This document shows, one piece after another, positions 18,878 through 30,492 of a stretch of 64,000 nt of DNA. Numbering within the stretch: the stretch's first letter is position 1; every line of letters begins with the position of its first letter. The notes beneath the pieces were generated by a model. The model was not told where the DNA came from, made no database searches, and saw only the letters and a list, made by a program, of their open reading frames with translations. Both the position numbers and the translations under genes were made by a program. Origin of the DNA: Skeletonema tropicum (taxonomy: Eukaryota > Bacillariophyta > Thalassiosirophyceae > Thalassiosirales > Thalassiosiraceae); the NCBI GenBank assembly GCA_037178625.1, contig CM074135.1, positions 1-64,000 on the forward strand, written 5' to 3'.

Positions 18878-21212
18878 TGTGATGTGTATTGTGTATTGTG
18901 TTGTAGTGTAGATAGTATGGAGCAATGCCATGGCAAGGCATAGAGCAAGCAAGCTGAGTGGAGGCTGTGGATTTGTGTTGGCGGAATTTTTGAGAGAGAT
19001 GTGCGTCTGATGACTTGCAAGTGTCGCATCAAAAAGTAAGTGCAAGTCATCTCATCTCAGCTCAGCAGATCGAGATGCACCATCATGTCGCCGTATCTTT
19101 TGATATCTTGTCTTCTACGCGGCCAATCAAGGCGATCAGTGTCGTTTTGGAAAGCTCTAATTGCGCTCTATCGATTAGGCATATAATCGGCTTGATCAGA
19201 CGACTTTTGTGTGATCGTCTCGGTCAGAAACGGGTCTAGATTAGAGCTATCTCGACCAGATCCGGCATCCGGCCCCAGAGCCCGAATTTGAGAAGCAGAG
19301 GTCAAAATCATCAAAATTGACGATATGACAACCGTTGGAAAGCTCTCTTCATTCTGAATCGGTTAGTACCATTATTACGCAACAATGTATAATCACTGCT
19401 CGGGCAAAGCCCTCGCGAAAAAGCGACATTTTAATCCAATCCACATCATCTACCTACCACTGCTGCTGCTCCAACAACCACCGCTGCTGCTCCAACGTCA
19501 TCGTCAACTCCTCCTCCATCGTCGGCAATGATGAGGATTATGATTATGCTGCCGCTGCTTGTGGTTGGTGGAGTATGGAGATGACGATGAAGTTGGAGGA
19601 GGATTTGTGTTGGGAGTAGCAGCAAGCATCATTGCCGACGATGTCATCTTCATCAACGACCAACACAACCAAGAGCAGCGGCAGCATCCCGAGCTCTGTC
19701 TATTGACTATGGACGCATTAAAGGAAGTGTCTTCAGCGCAGCGTTTAGAGCCCATCCCGTGCCAACTGTCTGGATGCACCTGATCGATGCTTCGTTCTTC
19801 AGCGCAGCGTTGGATCTTCGACGTGCCAACTGTCTGGAGCCCGCCGCATTAAAGTGGTCGCTTTTTCAGATCTTCGACGTAACAATTGTCATGGACGGCG
19901 CTGCTTTAAAAGTAGTGTGTTTCATGTCGTGAGGGCGACCGCAGGGAGGCCGAACTGTGATTATCCATTATAATATTCATATTGTTGGTATTATTGATTG
20001 TGGTATTGACAAGTATTGACGGCAGTGCAGTGAGCGTGGAAAACATTTTGGTCATTTTTTTGGAGTTTGCAAATGTTCGGGTCGACTTCATTCGCCGCTG
20101 GGGATACTTTCTAGAACCCTCTCGAGTTGATTACATTGACAAAAGATCGATATTTGGCCTTGATTATAGTACTAATCGATAGAGCTTGGTGAGAGGATTC
20201 GAAATCACTACTCATTGCCTTCCTACGATTGCTAGTGCTAGGACGGATAATGCTGTAGTTGAACTATATATCTAATCTGATTTACTTTGTACGATATTTA
20301 TTTATTCATCCAAGATAATGTAGTTGATTGTCATATAAAATAAATAGTGTCGCTGCTGCTTCATCCACATCCACTCCATCCATGCACTGACTTGACGCAT
20401 CTTCTTGCTTGCTGCATCTTCTGTTTCTGTTTCTGTTGTTGTTGTCGTCGCAATAATATTATTATCATTCTCATGCCGTGCCGTCACATCAACAGCAACA
20501 TCAACTACTATACTAGCAGCAGAAGCATTTGAATCACTCCTGCCTCTGCTCCTCTTACTCTTACTCTTCTTATTATTATCACCAGCTTTTCTCTCAATCT
20601 CCAACAGCAACTTGTCCCCCCTCATCATGACAGCATACACCATTCCAAATGTAGGATTTGTCAGTCCATCAATGCTTGTAATGACATCTCCATTTTGAAA
20701 GTCGGGCCGTAATAATGATAATTGATCGCTCCTTTTCTTCTTCTGCTGATGATGTGTGGAAAGGGGTCGGATTATGAGCCGTTCTGAGTGATGGTGCAGT
20801 TTGCTAGTAGCTGTGGCTGTAGCTGATGCATCGCGCAGGAAATGAGTCCTCTTGGGCCCGCCACCTTTCTTCCAAGCATTCGTATGGGCACTGCCACTGC
20901 CACTGCCACTGCCACTGCCACTGCCACTGCCTGCCACCCACTGCCACTGCCACTGAGCACGATTTCCACCTCGATCGAAAAGCCATAATTTTTCGACAAT
21001 CGCTCCCAGTAGGGAAATTGATGTTGTTTCTCAGTTTCAGTGAGGCGGATGGAGGTGGTGCTTTTCGGGCAAACTACGACTGTGATGCTATCATTATCAT
21101 GATTATTAGTATTATTATTGGCGGGAGAGGAGGCGGTGGTGGTGGAGTGGGCTTGGCTGAGGACTGCTAGCTTGGGTGGTCTCTTTTTGGAGGACGACAT
21201 GCTGTGTATCAT
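18878..21212 (+). repeat. Repeat unit 9
   Basis: 2,335 bp; spacer 18878-20301. Insertions near 18937-18946 end the indel-rich interval. The rest of the spacer returns to majority sequence, now with the A5 form of the hairpin loop. Confidence 0.97.
20302..21212 (-). pseudogene. Array gene, unit 9 copy, frameshifted in the hexamer tract
   Basis: The tract at 20890-20951 is interrupted by a CTGCCTGCCACCCACTGCC segment, 62 bp in all, which is not a multiple of three. N- and C-terminal parts are each open but in different frames. Confidence 0.6.
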
Positions 21213-23535
21213 GTGATGTGTATTGTGTATTGTGTTGTAGTGTAGATAGTATGGAGCAATGCCATGGCAAGCATAGCAAGCAAGCTGAGTGGAGGCTGTG
21301 GATTTGTGTTGGCGGAATTTTTGAGAGAGATGTGCGTCTGATGACTTGCAAGTGTCGCATCAAAAAGTAAGTGCAAGTCATCTCATCTCAGCTCAGCAGA
21401 TCGAGATGCACCATCATGTCGCCGTATCTTTTGATATCTTGTCTTCTACGCGGCCAATCAAGGCGATCAGTGTCGTTTTGGAAAGCTCTAATTGCGCTCT
21501 ATCGATTAGGCATATAATCGGCTTGATCAGACGACTTTTGTGTGATCGTCTCGGTCAGAAACGGGTCTAGATTAGAGCTATCTCGACCAGATCCGGCATC
21601 CGGCCCCAGAGCCCGAATTTGAGAAGCAGAGGTCAAAATCATCAAAATTGACGATATGACAACCGTTGGAAAGCTCTCTTCATTCTGAATCGGTTAGTAC
21701 CATTATTACGCAACAATGTATAATCACTGCTCGGGCAAAGCCCTCGCGAAAAAGCGACATTTTAATCCAATCCACATCATCTACCTACCACTGCTGCTGC
21801 TCCAACAACCACCGCTGCTGCTCCAACGTCATCGTCAACTCCTCCTCCATCGTCGGCAATGATGAGGATTATGATTATGCTGCCGCTGCTTGTGGTTGGT
21901 GGAGTATGGAGATGACGATGAAGTTGGAGGAGGATTTGTGTTGGGAGTAGCAGCAAGCATCATTGCCGACGATGTCATCTTCATCAACGACCAACACAAC
22001 CAAGAGCAGCGGCAGCATCCCGAGCTCTGTCTATTGACTATGGACGCATTAAAGGAAGTGTCTTCAGCGCAGCGTTTAGAGCCCATCCCGTGCCAACTGT
22101 CTGGATGCACCTGATCGATGCTTCGTTCTTCAGCGCAGCGTTGGATCTTCGACGTGCCAACTGTCTGGAGCCCGCCGCATTAAAGTGGTCGCTTTTTCAG
22201 ATCTTCGACGTAACAATTGTCATGGACGGCGCTGCTTTAAAAGTAGTGTGTTTCATGTCGTGAGGGCGACCGCAGGGAGGCCGAACTGTGATTATCCATT
22301 ATAATATTCATATTGTTGGTATTATTGATTGTGGTATTGACAAGTATTGACGGCAGTGCAGTGAGCGTGGAAAACATTTTGGTCATTTTTTTGGAGTTTG
22401 CAAATGTTCGGGTCGACTTCATTCGCCGCTGGGGATACTTTCTAGAACCCTCTCGAGTTGATTACATTGACAAAAGATCGATATTTGGCCTTGATTATAG
22501 TACTAATCGATAGAGCTTGGTGAGAGGATTCGAAATCACTACTCATTGCCTTCCTACGATTGCTAGTGCTAGGACGGATAATGCTGTAGTTGAACTATAT
22601 ATCTAATCTGATTTACTTTGTACGATATTTATTTATTCATCCAAGATAATGTAGTTGATTGTCATATAAAATAAATAGTGTCGCTGCTGCTTCATCCACA
22701 TCCACTCCATCCATGCACTGACTTGACGCATCTTCTTGCTTGCTGCATCTTCTGTTTCTGTTTCTGTTGTTGTTGTCGTCGCAATAATATTATTATCATT
22801 CTCATGCCGTGCCGTCACATCAACAGCAACATCAACTACTATACTAGCAGCAGAAGCATTTGAATCACTCCTGCCTCTGCTCCTCTTACTCTTACTCTTC
22901 TTATTATTATCACCAGCTTTTCTCTCAATCTCCAACAGCAACTTGTCCCCCCTCATCATGACAGCATACACCATTCCAAATGTAGGATTTGTCAGTCCAT
23001 CAATGCTTGTAATGACATCTCCATTTTGAAAGTCGGGCCGTAATAATGATAATTGATCGCTCCTTTTCTTCTTCTGCTGATGATGTGTGGAAAGGGGTCG
23101 GATTATGAGCCGTTCTGAGTGATGGTGCAGTTTGCTAGTAGCTGTGGCTGTAGCTGATGCATCGCGCAGGAAATGAGTCCTCTTGGGCCCGCCACCTTTC
23201 TTCCAAGCATTCGTATGGGCACTGCCACTGCCACTGCCACTGCCACTGCCACTGCCACTGCCACTGCCACTGCCACTGAGCACGATTTCCACCTCGATCG
23301 AAAAGCCATAATTTTTCGACAATCGCTCCCAGTAGGGAAATTGATGTTGTTTCTCAGTTTCAGTGAGGCGGATGGAGGTGGTGCTTTTCGGGCAAACTAC
23401 GACTGTGATGCTATCATTATCATGATTATTAGTATTATTATTGGCGGGAGAGGAGGCGGTGGTGGTGGAGTGGGCTTGGCTGAGGACTGCTAGCTTGGGT
23501 GGTCTCTTTTTGGAGGACGACATGCTGTGTATCAT
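21213..23535 (+). repeat. Repeat unit 10
   Basis: 2,323 bp; spacer 21213-22632. No private change noticed; a good representative of the majority sequence. Confidence 0.98.
22633..23535 (-). CDS. PDZ-like low-complexity protein, unit 10 copy (300 aa)
   Basis: Open throughout, with nine hexamers (23221-23274). It is the first fully open copy to the right of the long run of broken copies in units 5-9. Confidence 0.6.
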   Translation of the reverse strand: MIHSMSSSKKRPPKLAVLSQAHSTTTASSPANNNTNNHDNDSITVVVCPKSTTSIRLTETEKQHQFPYWERLSKNYGFSIEVEIVLSGSGSGSGSGSGSGSGSGSAHTNAWKKGGGPKRTHFLRDASATATATSKLHHHSERLIIRPLSTHHQQKKKRSDQLSLLRPDFQNGDVITSIDGLTNPTFGMVYAVMMRGDKLLLEIERKAGDNNKKSKSKRSRGRSDSNASAASIVVDVAVDVTARHENDNNIIATTTTTETETEDAASKKMRQVSAWMEWMWMKQQRHYLFYMTINYIILDE

Positions 23536-25864
23536 GTGATGTGTATTGTGTATTGTGTTGTAGTGTAGATAGTATGGAGCAATGCCATGGCAAGCATAGC
23601 AAGCAAGCTGAGTGGAGGCTGTGGATTTGTGTTGGCGGAATTTTTGAGAGAGATGTGCGTCTGATGACTTGCAAGTGTCGCATCAAAAAGTAAGTGCAAG
23701 TCATCTCATCTCAGCTCAGCAGATCGAGATGCACCATCATGTCGCCGTATCTTTTGATATCTTGTCTTCTACGCGGCCAATCAAGGCGATCAGTGTCGTT
23801 TTGGAAAGCTCTAATTGCGCTCTATCGATTAGGCATATAATCGGCTTGATCAGACGACTTTTGTGTGATCGTCTCGGTCAGAAACGGGTCTAGATTAGAG
23901 CTATCTCGACCAGATCCGGCATCCGGCCCCAGAGCCCGAATTTGAGAAGCAGAGGTCAAAATCATCAAAATTGACGATATGACAACCGTTGGAAAGCTCT
24001 CTTCATTCTGAATCGGTTAGTACCATTATTACGCAACAATGTATAATCACTGCTCGGGCAAAGCCCTCGCGAAAAAGCGACATTTTAATCCAATCCACAT
24101 CATCTACCTACCACTGCTGCTGCTCCAACAACCACCGCTGCTGCTCCAACGTCATCGTCAACTCCTCCTCCATCGTCGGCAATGATGAGGATTATGATTA
24201 TGCTGCCGCTGCTTGTGGTTGGTGGAGTATGGAGATGACGATGAAGTTGGAGGAGGATTTGTGTTGGGAGTAGCAGCAAGCATCATTGCCGACGATGTCA
24301 TCTTCATCAACGACCAACACAACCAAGAGCAGCGGCAGCATCCCGAGCTCTGTCTATTGACTATGGACGCATTAAAGGAAGTGTCTTCAGCGCAGCGTTT
24401 AGAGCCCATCCCGTGCCAACTGTCTGGATGCACCTGATCGATGCTTCGTTCTTCAGCGCAGCGTTGGATCTTCGACGTGCCAACTGTCTGGAGCCCGCCG
24501 CATTAAAGTGGTCGCTTTTTCAGATCTTCGACGTAACAATTGTCATGGACGGCGCTGCTTTAAAAGTAGTGTGTTTCATGTCGTGAGGGCGACCGCAGGG
24601 AGGCCGAACTGTGATTATCCATTATAATATTCATATTGTTGGTATTATTGATTGTGGTATTGACAAGTATTGACGGCAGTGCAGTGAGCGTGGAAAACAT
24701 TTTGGTCATTTTTTTGGAGTTTGCAAATGTTCGGGTCGACTTCATTCGCCGCTGGGGATACTTTCTAGAACCCTCTCGAGTTGATTACATTGACAAAAGA
24801 TCGATATTTGGCCTTGATTATAGTACTAATCGATAGAGCTTGGTGAGAGGATTCGAAATCACTACTCATTGCCTTCCTACGATTGCTAGTGCTAGGACGG
24901 ATAATGCTGTAGTTGAACTATATATCTAATCTGATTTACTTTGTACGATATTTATTTATTCATCCAAGATAATGTAGTTGATTGTCATATAAAATAAATA
25001 GTGTCGCTGCTGCTTCATCCACATCCACTCCATCCATGCACTGACTTGACGCATCTTCTTGCTTGCTGCATCTTCTGTTTCTGTTTCTGTTGTTGTTGTC
25101 GTCGCAATAATATTATTATCATTCTCATGCCGTGCCGTCACATCAACAGCAACATCAACTACTATACTAGCAGCAGAAGCATTTGAATCACTCCTGCCTC
25201 TGCTCCTCTTACTCTTACTCTTCTTATTATTATCACCAGCTTTTCTCTCAATCTCCAACAGCAACTTGTCCCCCCTCATCATGACAGCATACACCATTCC
25301 AAATGTAGGATTTGTCAGTCCATCAATGCTTGTAATGACATCTCCATTTTGAAAGTCGGGCCGTAATAATGATAATTGATCGCTCCTTTTCTTCTTCTGC
25401 TGATGATGTGTGGAAAGGGGTCGGATTATGAGCCGTTCTGAGTGATGGTGCAGTTTGCTAGTAGCTGTGGCTGTAGCTGATGCATCGCGCAGGAAATGAG
25501 TCCTCTTGGGCCCGCCACCTTTCTTCCAAGCATTCGTATGGGCACTGCCACTGCCACTGCCACTGCCACTGCCACTGCCACTGCCACTGCCACTGCCACT
25601 GCCACTGAGCACGATTTCCACCTCGATCGAAAAGCCATAATTTTTCGACAATCGCTCCCAGTAGGGAAATTGATGTTGTTTCTCAGTTTCAGTGAGGCGG
25701 ATGGAGGTGGTGCTTTTCGGGCAAACTACGACTGTGATGCTATCATTATCATGATTATTAGTATTATTATTGGCGGGAGAGGAGGCGGTGGTGGTGGAGT
25801 GGGCTTGGCTGAGGACTGCTAGCTTGGGTGGTCTCTTTTTGGAGGACGACATGCTGTGTATCAT
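23536..25864 (+). repeat. Repeat unit 11
   Basis: 2,329 bp; spacer 23536-24955. Majority sequence; the extra length lies in the hexanucleotide tract of the gene. Confidence 0.98.
24956..25864 (-). CDS. PDZ-like low-complexity protein, unit 11 copy (302 aa)
   Basis: Open throughout, with ten hexamers (25544-25603). The protein is the same as the unit 3 and unit 18 copies. Confidence 0.6.
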   Translation of the reverse strand: MIHSMSSSKKRPPKLAVLSQAHSTTTASSPANNNTNNHDNDSITVVVCPKSTTSIRLTETEKQHQFPYWERLSKNYGFSIEVEIVLSGSGSGSGSGSGSGSGSGSGSAHTNAWKKGGGPKRTHFLRDASATATATSKLHHHSERLIIRPLSTHHQQKKKRSDQLSLLRPDFQNGDVITSIDGLTNPTFGMVYAVMMRGDKLLLEIERKAGDNNKKSKSKRSRGRSDSNASAASIVVDVAVDVTARHENDNNIIATTTTTETETEDAASKKMRQVSAWMEWMWMKQQRHYLFYMTINYIILDE

Positions 25865-28175
25865 GTGATGTGTATTGTGTATTGTGTTGTAGTGTAGATA
25901 GTATGGAGCAATGCCATGGCAAGCATAGCAAGCAAGCTGAGTGGAGGCTGTGGATTTGTGTTGGCGGAATTTTTGAGAGAGATGTGCGTCTGATGACTTG
26001 CAAGTGTCGCATCAAAAAGTAAGTGCAAGTCATCTCATCTCAGCTCAGCAGATCGAGATGCACCATCATGTCGCCGTATCTTTTGATATCTTGTCTTCTA
26101 CGCGGCCAATCAAGGCGATCAGTGTCGTTTTGGAAAGCTCTAATTGCGCTCTATCGATTAGGCATATAATCGGCTTGATCAGACGACTTTTGTGTGATCG
26201 TCTCGGTCAGAAACGGGTCTAGATTAGAGCTATCTCGACCAGATCCGGCATCCGGCCCCAGAGCCCGAATTTGAGAAGCAGAGGTCAAAATCATCAAAAT
26301 TGACGATATGACAACCGTTGGAAAGCTCTCTTCATTCTGAATCGGTTAGTACCATTATTACGCAACAATGTATAATCACTGCTCGGGCAAAGCCCTCGCG
26401 AAAAAGCGACATTTTAATCCAATCCACATCATCTACCTACCACTGCTGCTGCTCCAACAACCACCGCTGCTGCTCCAACGTCATCGTCAACTCCTCCTCC
26501 ATCGTCGGCAATGATGAGGATTATGATTATGCTGCCGCTGCTTGTGGTTGGTGGAGTATGGAGATGACGATGAAGTTGGAGGAGGATTTGTGTTGGGAGT
26601 AGCAGCAAGCATCATTGCCGACGATGTCATCTTCATCAACGACCAACACAACCAAGAGCAGCGGCAGCATCCCGAGCTCTGTCTATTGACTATGGACGCA
26701 TTAAAGGAAGTGTCTTCAGCGCAGCGTTTAGAGCCCATCCCGTGCCAACTGTCTGGATGCACCTGATCGATGCTTCGTTCTTCAGCGCAGCGTTGGATCT
26801 TCGACGTGCCAACTGTCTGGAGCCCGCCGCATTAAAGTGGTCGCTTTTTCAGATCTTCGACGTAACAATTGTCATGGACGGCGCTGCTTTAAAAGTAGTG
26901 TGTTTCATGTCGTGAGGGCGACCGCAGGGAGGCCGAACTGTGATTATCCATTATAATATTCATATTGTTGGTATTATTGATTGTGGTATTGACAAGTATT
27001 GACGGCAGTGCAGTGAGCGTGGAAAACATTTTGGTCATTTTTTTGGAGTTTGCAAATGTTCGGGTCGACTTCATTCGCCGCTGGGGATACTTTCTAGAAC
27101 CCTCTCGAGTTGATTACATTGACAAAAGATCGATATTTGGCCTTGATTATAGTACTAATCGATAGAGCTTGGTGAGAGGATTCGAAATCACTACTCATTG
27201 CCTTCCTACGATTGCTAGTGCTAGGACGGATAATGCTGTAGTTGAACTATATATCTAATCTGATTTACTTTGTACGATATTTATTTATTCATCCAAGATA
27301 ATGTAGTTGATTGTCATATAAAATAAATAGTGTCGCTGCTGCTTCATCCACATCCACTCCATCCATGCACTGACTTGACGCATCTTCTTGCTTGCTGCAT
27401 CTTCTGTTTCTGTTTCTGTTGTTGTTGTCGTCGCAATAATATTATTATCATTCTCATGCCGTGCCGTCACATCAACAGCAACATCAACTACTATACTAGC
27501 AGCAGAAGCATTTGAATCACTCCTGCCTCTGCTCCTCTTACTCTTACTCTTCTTATTATTATCACCAGCTTTTCTCTCAATCTCCAACAGCAACTTGTCC
27601 CCCCTCATCATGACAGCATACACCATTCCAAATGTAGGATTTGTCAGTCCATCAATGCTTGTAATGACATCTCCATTTTGAAAGTCGGGCCGTAATAATG
27701 ATAATTGATCGCTCCTTTTCTTCTTCTGCTGATGATGTGTGGAAAGGGGTCGGATTATGAGCCGTTCTGAGTGATGGTGCAGTTTGCTAGTAGCTGTGGC
27801 TGTAGCTGATGCATCGCGCAGGAAATGAGTCCTCTTGGGCCCGCCACCTTTCTTCCAAGCATTCGTATGGGCACTGCCACTGCCACTGCCACTGCCACTG
27901 CCACTGCCACTGCCACTGAGCACGATTTCCACCTCGATCGAAAAGCCATAATTTTTCGACAATCGCTCCCAGTAGGGAAATTGATGTTGTTTCTCAGTTT
28001 CAGTGAGGCGGATGGAGGTGGTGCTTTTCGGGCAAACTACGACTGTGATGCTATCATTATCATGATTATTAGTATTATTATTGGCGGGAGAGGAGGCGGT
28101 GGTGGTGGAGTGGGCTTGGCTGAGGACTGCTAGCTTGGGTGGTCTCTTTTTGGAGGACGACATGCTGTGTATCAT
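25865..28175 (+). repeat. Repeat unit 12
   Basis: 2,311 bp; spacer 25865-27284. Majority sequence, with a short hexanucleotide tract in the gene. Confidence 0.98.
27285..28175 (-). CDS. PDZ-like low-complexity protein, unit 12 copy (296 aa)
   Basis: Open throughout, with seven hexamers (27873-27914), the shortest uninterrupted tract seen. Confidence 0.6.
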   Translation of the reverse strand: MIHSMSSSKKRPPKLAVLSQAHSTTTASSPANNNTNNHDNDSITVVVCPKSTTSIRLTETEKQHQFPYWERLSKNYGFSIEVEIVLSGSGSGSGSGSGSGSAHTNAWKKGGGPKRTHFLRDASATATATSKLHHHSERLIIRPLSTHHQQKKKRSDQLSLLRPDFQNGDVITSIDGLTNPTFGMVYAVMMRGDKLLLEIERKAGDNNKKSKSKRSRGRSDSNASAASIVVDVAVDVTARHENDNNIIATTTTTETETEDAASKKMRQVSAWMEWMWMKQQRHYLFYMTINYIILDE

Positions 28176-30492
28176 GTGATGTGTATTGTGTATTGTGTTG
28201 TAGTGTAGATAGTATGGAGCAATGCCATGGCAAGCATAGCAAGCAAGCTGAGTGGAGGCTGTGGATTTGTGTTGGCGGAATTTTTGAGAGAGATGTGCGT
28301 CTGATGACTTGCAAGTGTCGCATCAAAAAGTAAGTGCAAGTCATCTCATCTCAGCTCAGCAGATCGAGATGCACCATCATGTCGCCGTATCTTTTGATAT
28401 CTTGTCTTCTACGCGGCCAATCAAGGCGATCAGTGTCGTTTTGGAAAGCTCTAATTGCGCTCTATCGATTAGGCATATAATCGGCTTGATCAGACGACTT
28501 TTGTGTGATCGTCTCGGTCAGAAACGGGTCTAGATTAGAGCTATCTCGACCAGATCCGGCATCCGGCCCCAGAGCCCGAATTTGAGAAGCAGAGGTCAAA
28601 ATCATCAAAATTGACGATATGACAACCGTTGGAAAGCTCTCTTCATTCTGAATCGGTTAGTACCATTATTACGCAACAATGTATAATCACTGCTCGGGCA
28701 AAGCCCTCGCGAAAAAGCGACATTTTAATCCAATCCACATCATCTACCTACCACTGCTGCTGCTCCAACAACCACCGCTGCTGCTCCAACGTCATCGTCA
28801 ACTCCTCCTCCATCGTCGGCAATGATGAGGATTATGATTATGCTGCCGCTGCTTGTGGTTGGTGGAGTATGGAGATGACGATGAAGTTGGAGGAGGATTT
28901 GTGTTGGGAGTAGCAGCAAGCATCATTGCCGACGATGTCATCTTCATCAACGACCAACACAACCAAGAGCAGCGGCAGCATCCCGAGCTCTGTCTATTGA
29001 CTATGGACGCATTAAAGGAAGTGTCTTCAGCGCAGCGTTTAGAGCCCATCCCGTGCCAACTGTCTGGATGCACCTGATCGATGCTTCGTTCTTCAGCGCA
29101 GCGTTGGATCTTCGACGTGCCAACTGTCTGGAGCCCGCCGCATTAAAGTGGTCGCTTTTTCAGATCTTCGACGTAACAATTGTCATGGACGGCGCTGCTT
29201 TAAAAGTAGTGTGTTTCATGTCGTGAGGGCGACCGCAGGGAGGCCGAACTGTGATTATCCATTATAATATTCATATTGTTGGTATTATTGATTGTGGTAT
29301 TGACAAGTATTGACGGCAGTGCAGTGAGCGTGGAAAACATTTTGGTCATTTTTTTGGAGTTTGCAAATGTTCGGGTCGACTTCATTCGCCGCTGGGGATA
29401 CTTTCTAGAACCCTCTCGAGTTGATTACATTGACAAAAGATCGATATTTGGCCTTGATTATAGTACTAATCGATAGAGCTTGGTGAGAGGATTCGAAATC
29501 ACTACTCATTGCCTTCCTACGATTGCTAGTGCTAGGACGGATAATGCTGTAGTTGAACTATATATCTAATCTGATTTACTTTGTACGATATTTATTTATT
29601 CATCCAAGATAATGTAGTTGATTGTCATATAAAATAAATAGTGTCGCTGCTGCTTCATCCACATCCACTCCATCCATGCACTGACTTGACGCATCTTCTT
29701 GCTTGCTGCATCTTCTGTTTCTGTTTCTGTTGTTGTTGTCGTCGCAATAATATTATTATCATTCTCATGCCGTGCCGTCACATCAACAGCAACATCAACT
29801 ACTATACTAGCAGCAGAAGCATTTGAATCACTCCTGCCTCTGCTCCTCTTACTCTTACTCTTCTTATTATTATCACCAGCTTTTCTCTCAATCTCCAACA
29901 GCAACTTGTCCCCCCTCATCATGACAGCATACACCATTCCAAATGTAGGATTTGTCAGTCCATCAATGCTTGTAATGACATCTCCATTTTGAAAGTCGGG
30001 CCGTAATAATGATAATTGATCGCTCCTTTTCTTCTTCTGCTGATGATGTGTGGAAAGGGGTCGGATTATGAGCCGTTCTGAGTGATGGTGCAGTTTGCTA
30101 GTAGCTGTGGCTGTAGCTGATGCATCGCGCAGGAAATGAGTCCTCTTGGGCCCGCCACCTTTCTTCCAAGCATTCGTATGGGCACTGCCACTGCCACTGC
30201 CACTGCCACTGCCACTGCCACTGCCACTGCCACTGAGCACGATTTCCACCTCGATCGAAAAGCCATAATTTTTCGACAATCGCTCCCAGTAGGGAAATTG
30301 ATGTTGTTTCTCAGTTTCAGTGAGGCGGATGGAGGTGGTGCTTTTCGGGCAAACTACGACTGTGATGCTATCATTATCATGATTATTAGTATTATTATTG
30401 GCGGGAGAGGAGGCGGTGGTGGTGGAGTGGGCTTGGCTGAGGACTGCTAGCTTGGGTGGTCTCTTTTTGGAGGACGACATGCTGTGTATCAT
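28176..30492 (+). repeat. Repeat unit 13
   Basis: 2,317 bp; spacer 28176-29595. Majority sequence by eye. Confidence 0.98.
29596..30492 (-). CDS. PDZ-like low-complexity protein, unit 13 copy (298 aa)
   Basis: Open throughout, with eight hexamers (30184-30231). The protein is the same as the unit 2 and unit 23 copies. Confidence 0.6.
   Translation of the reverse strand: MIHSMSSSKKRPPKLAVLSQAHSTTTASSPANNNTNNHDNDSITVVVCPKSTTSIRLTETEKQHQFPYWERLSKNYGFSIEVEIVLSGSGSGSGSGSGSGSGSAHTNAWKKGGGPKRTHFLRDASATATATSKLHHHSERLIIRPLSTHHQQKKKRSDQLSLLRPDFQNGDVITSIDGLTNPTFGMVYAVMMRGDKLLLEIERKAGDNNKKSKSKRSRGRSDSNASAASIVVDVAVDVTARHENDNNIIATTTTTETETEDAASKKMRQVSAWMEWMWMKQQRHYLFYMTINYIILDE

Larger units (their letters stand above)
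13220..18970 (+). other. Indel-rich interval of the array
   Basis: Units 6 (right part), 7, 8 and the start of 9 hold dozens of single-base or two-base insertions, mostly doubling a base or copying a neighbour, with only a few deletions. The sequences on both sides lack this pattern. Confidence 0.75.
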
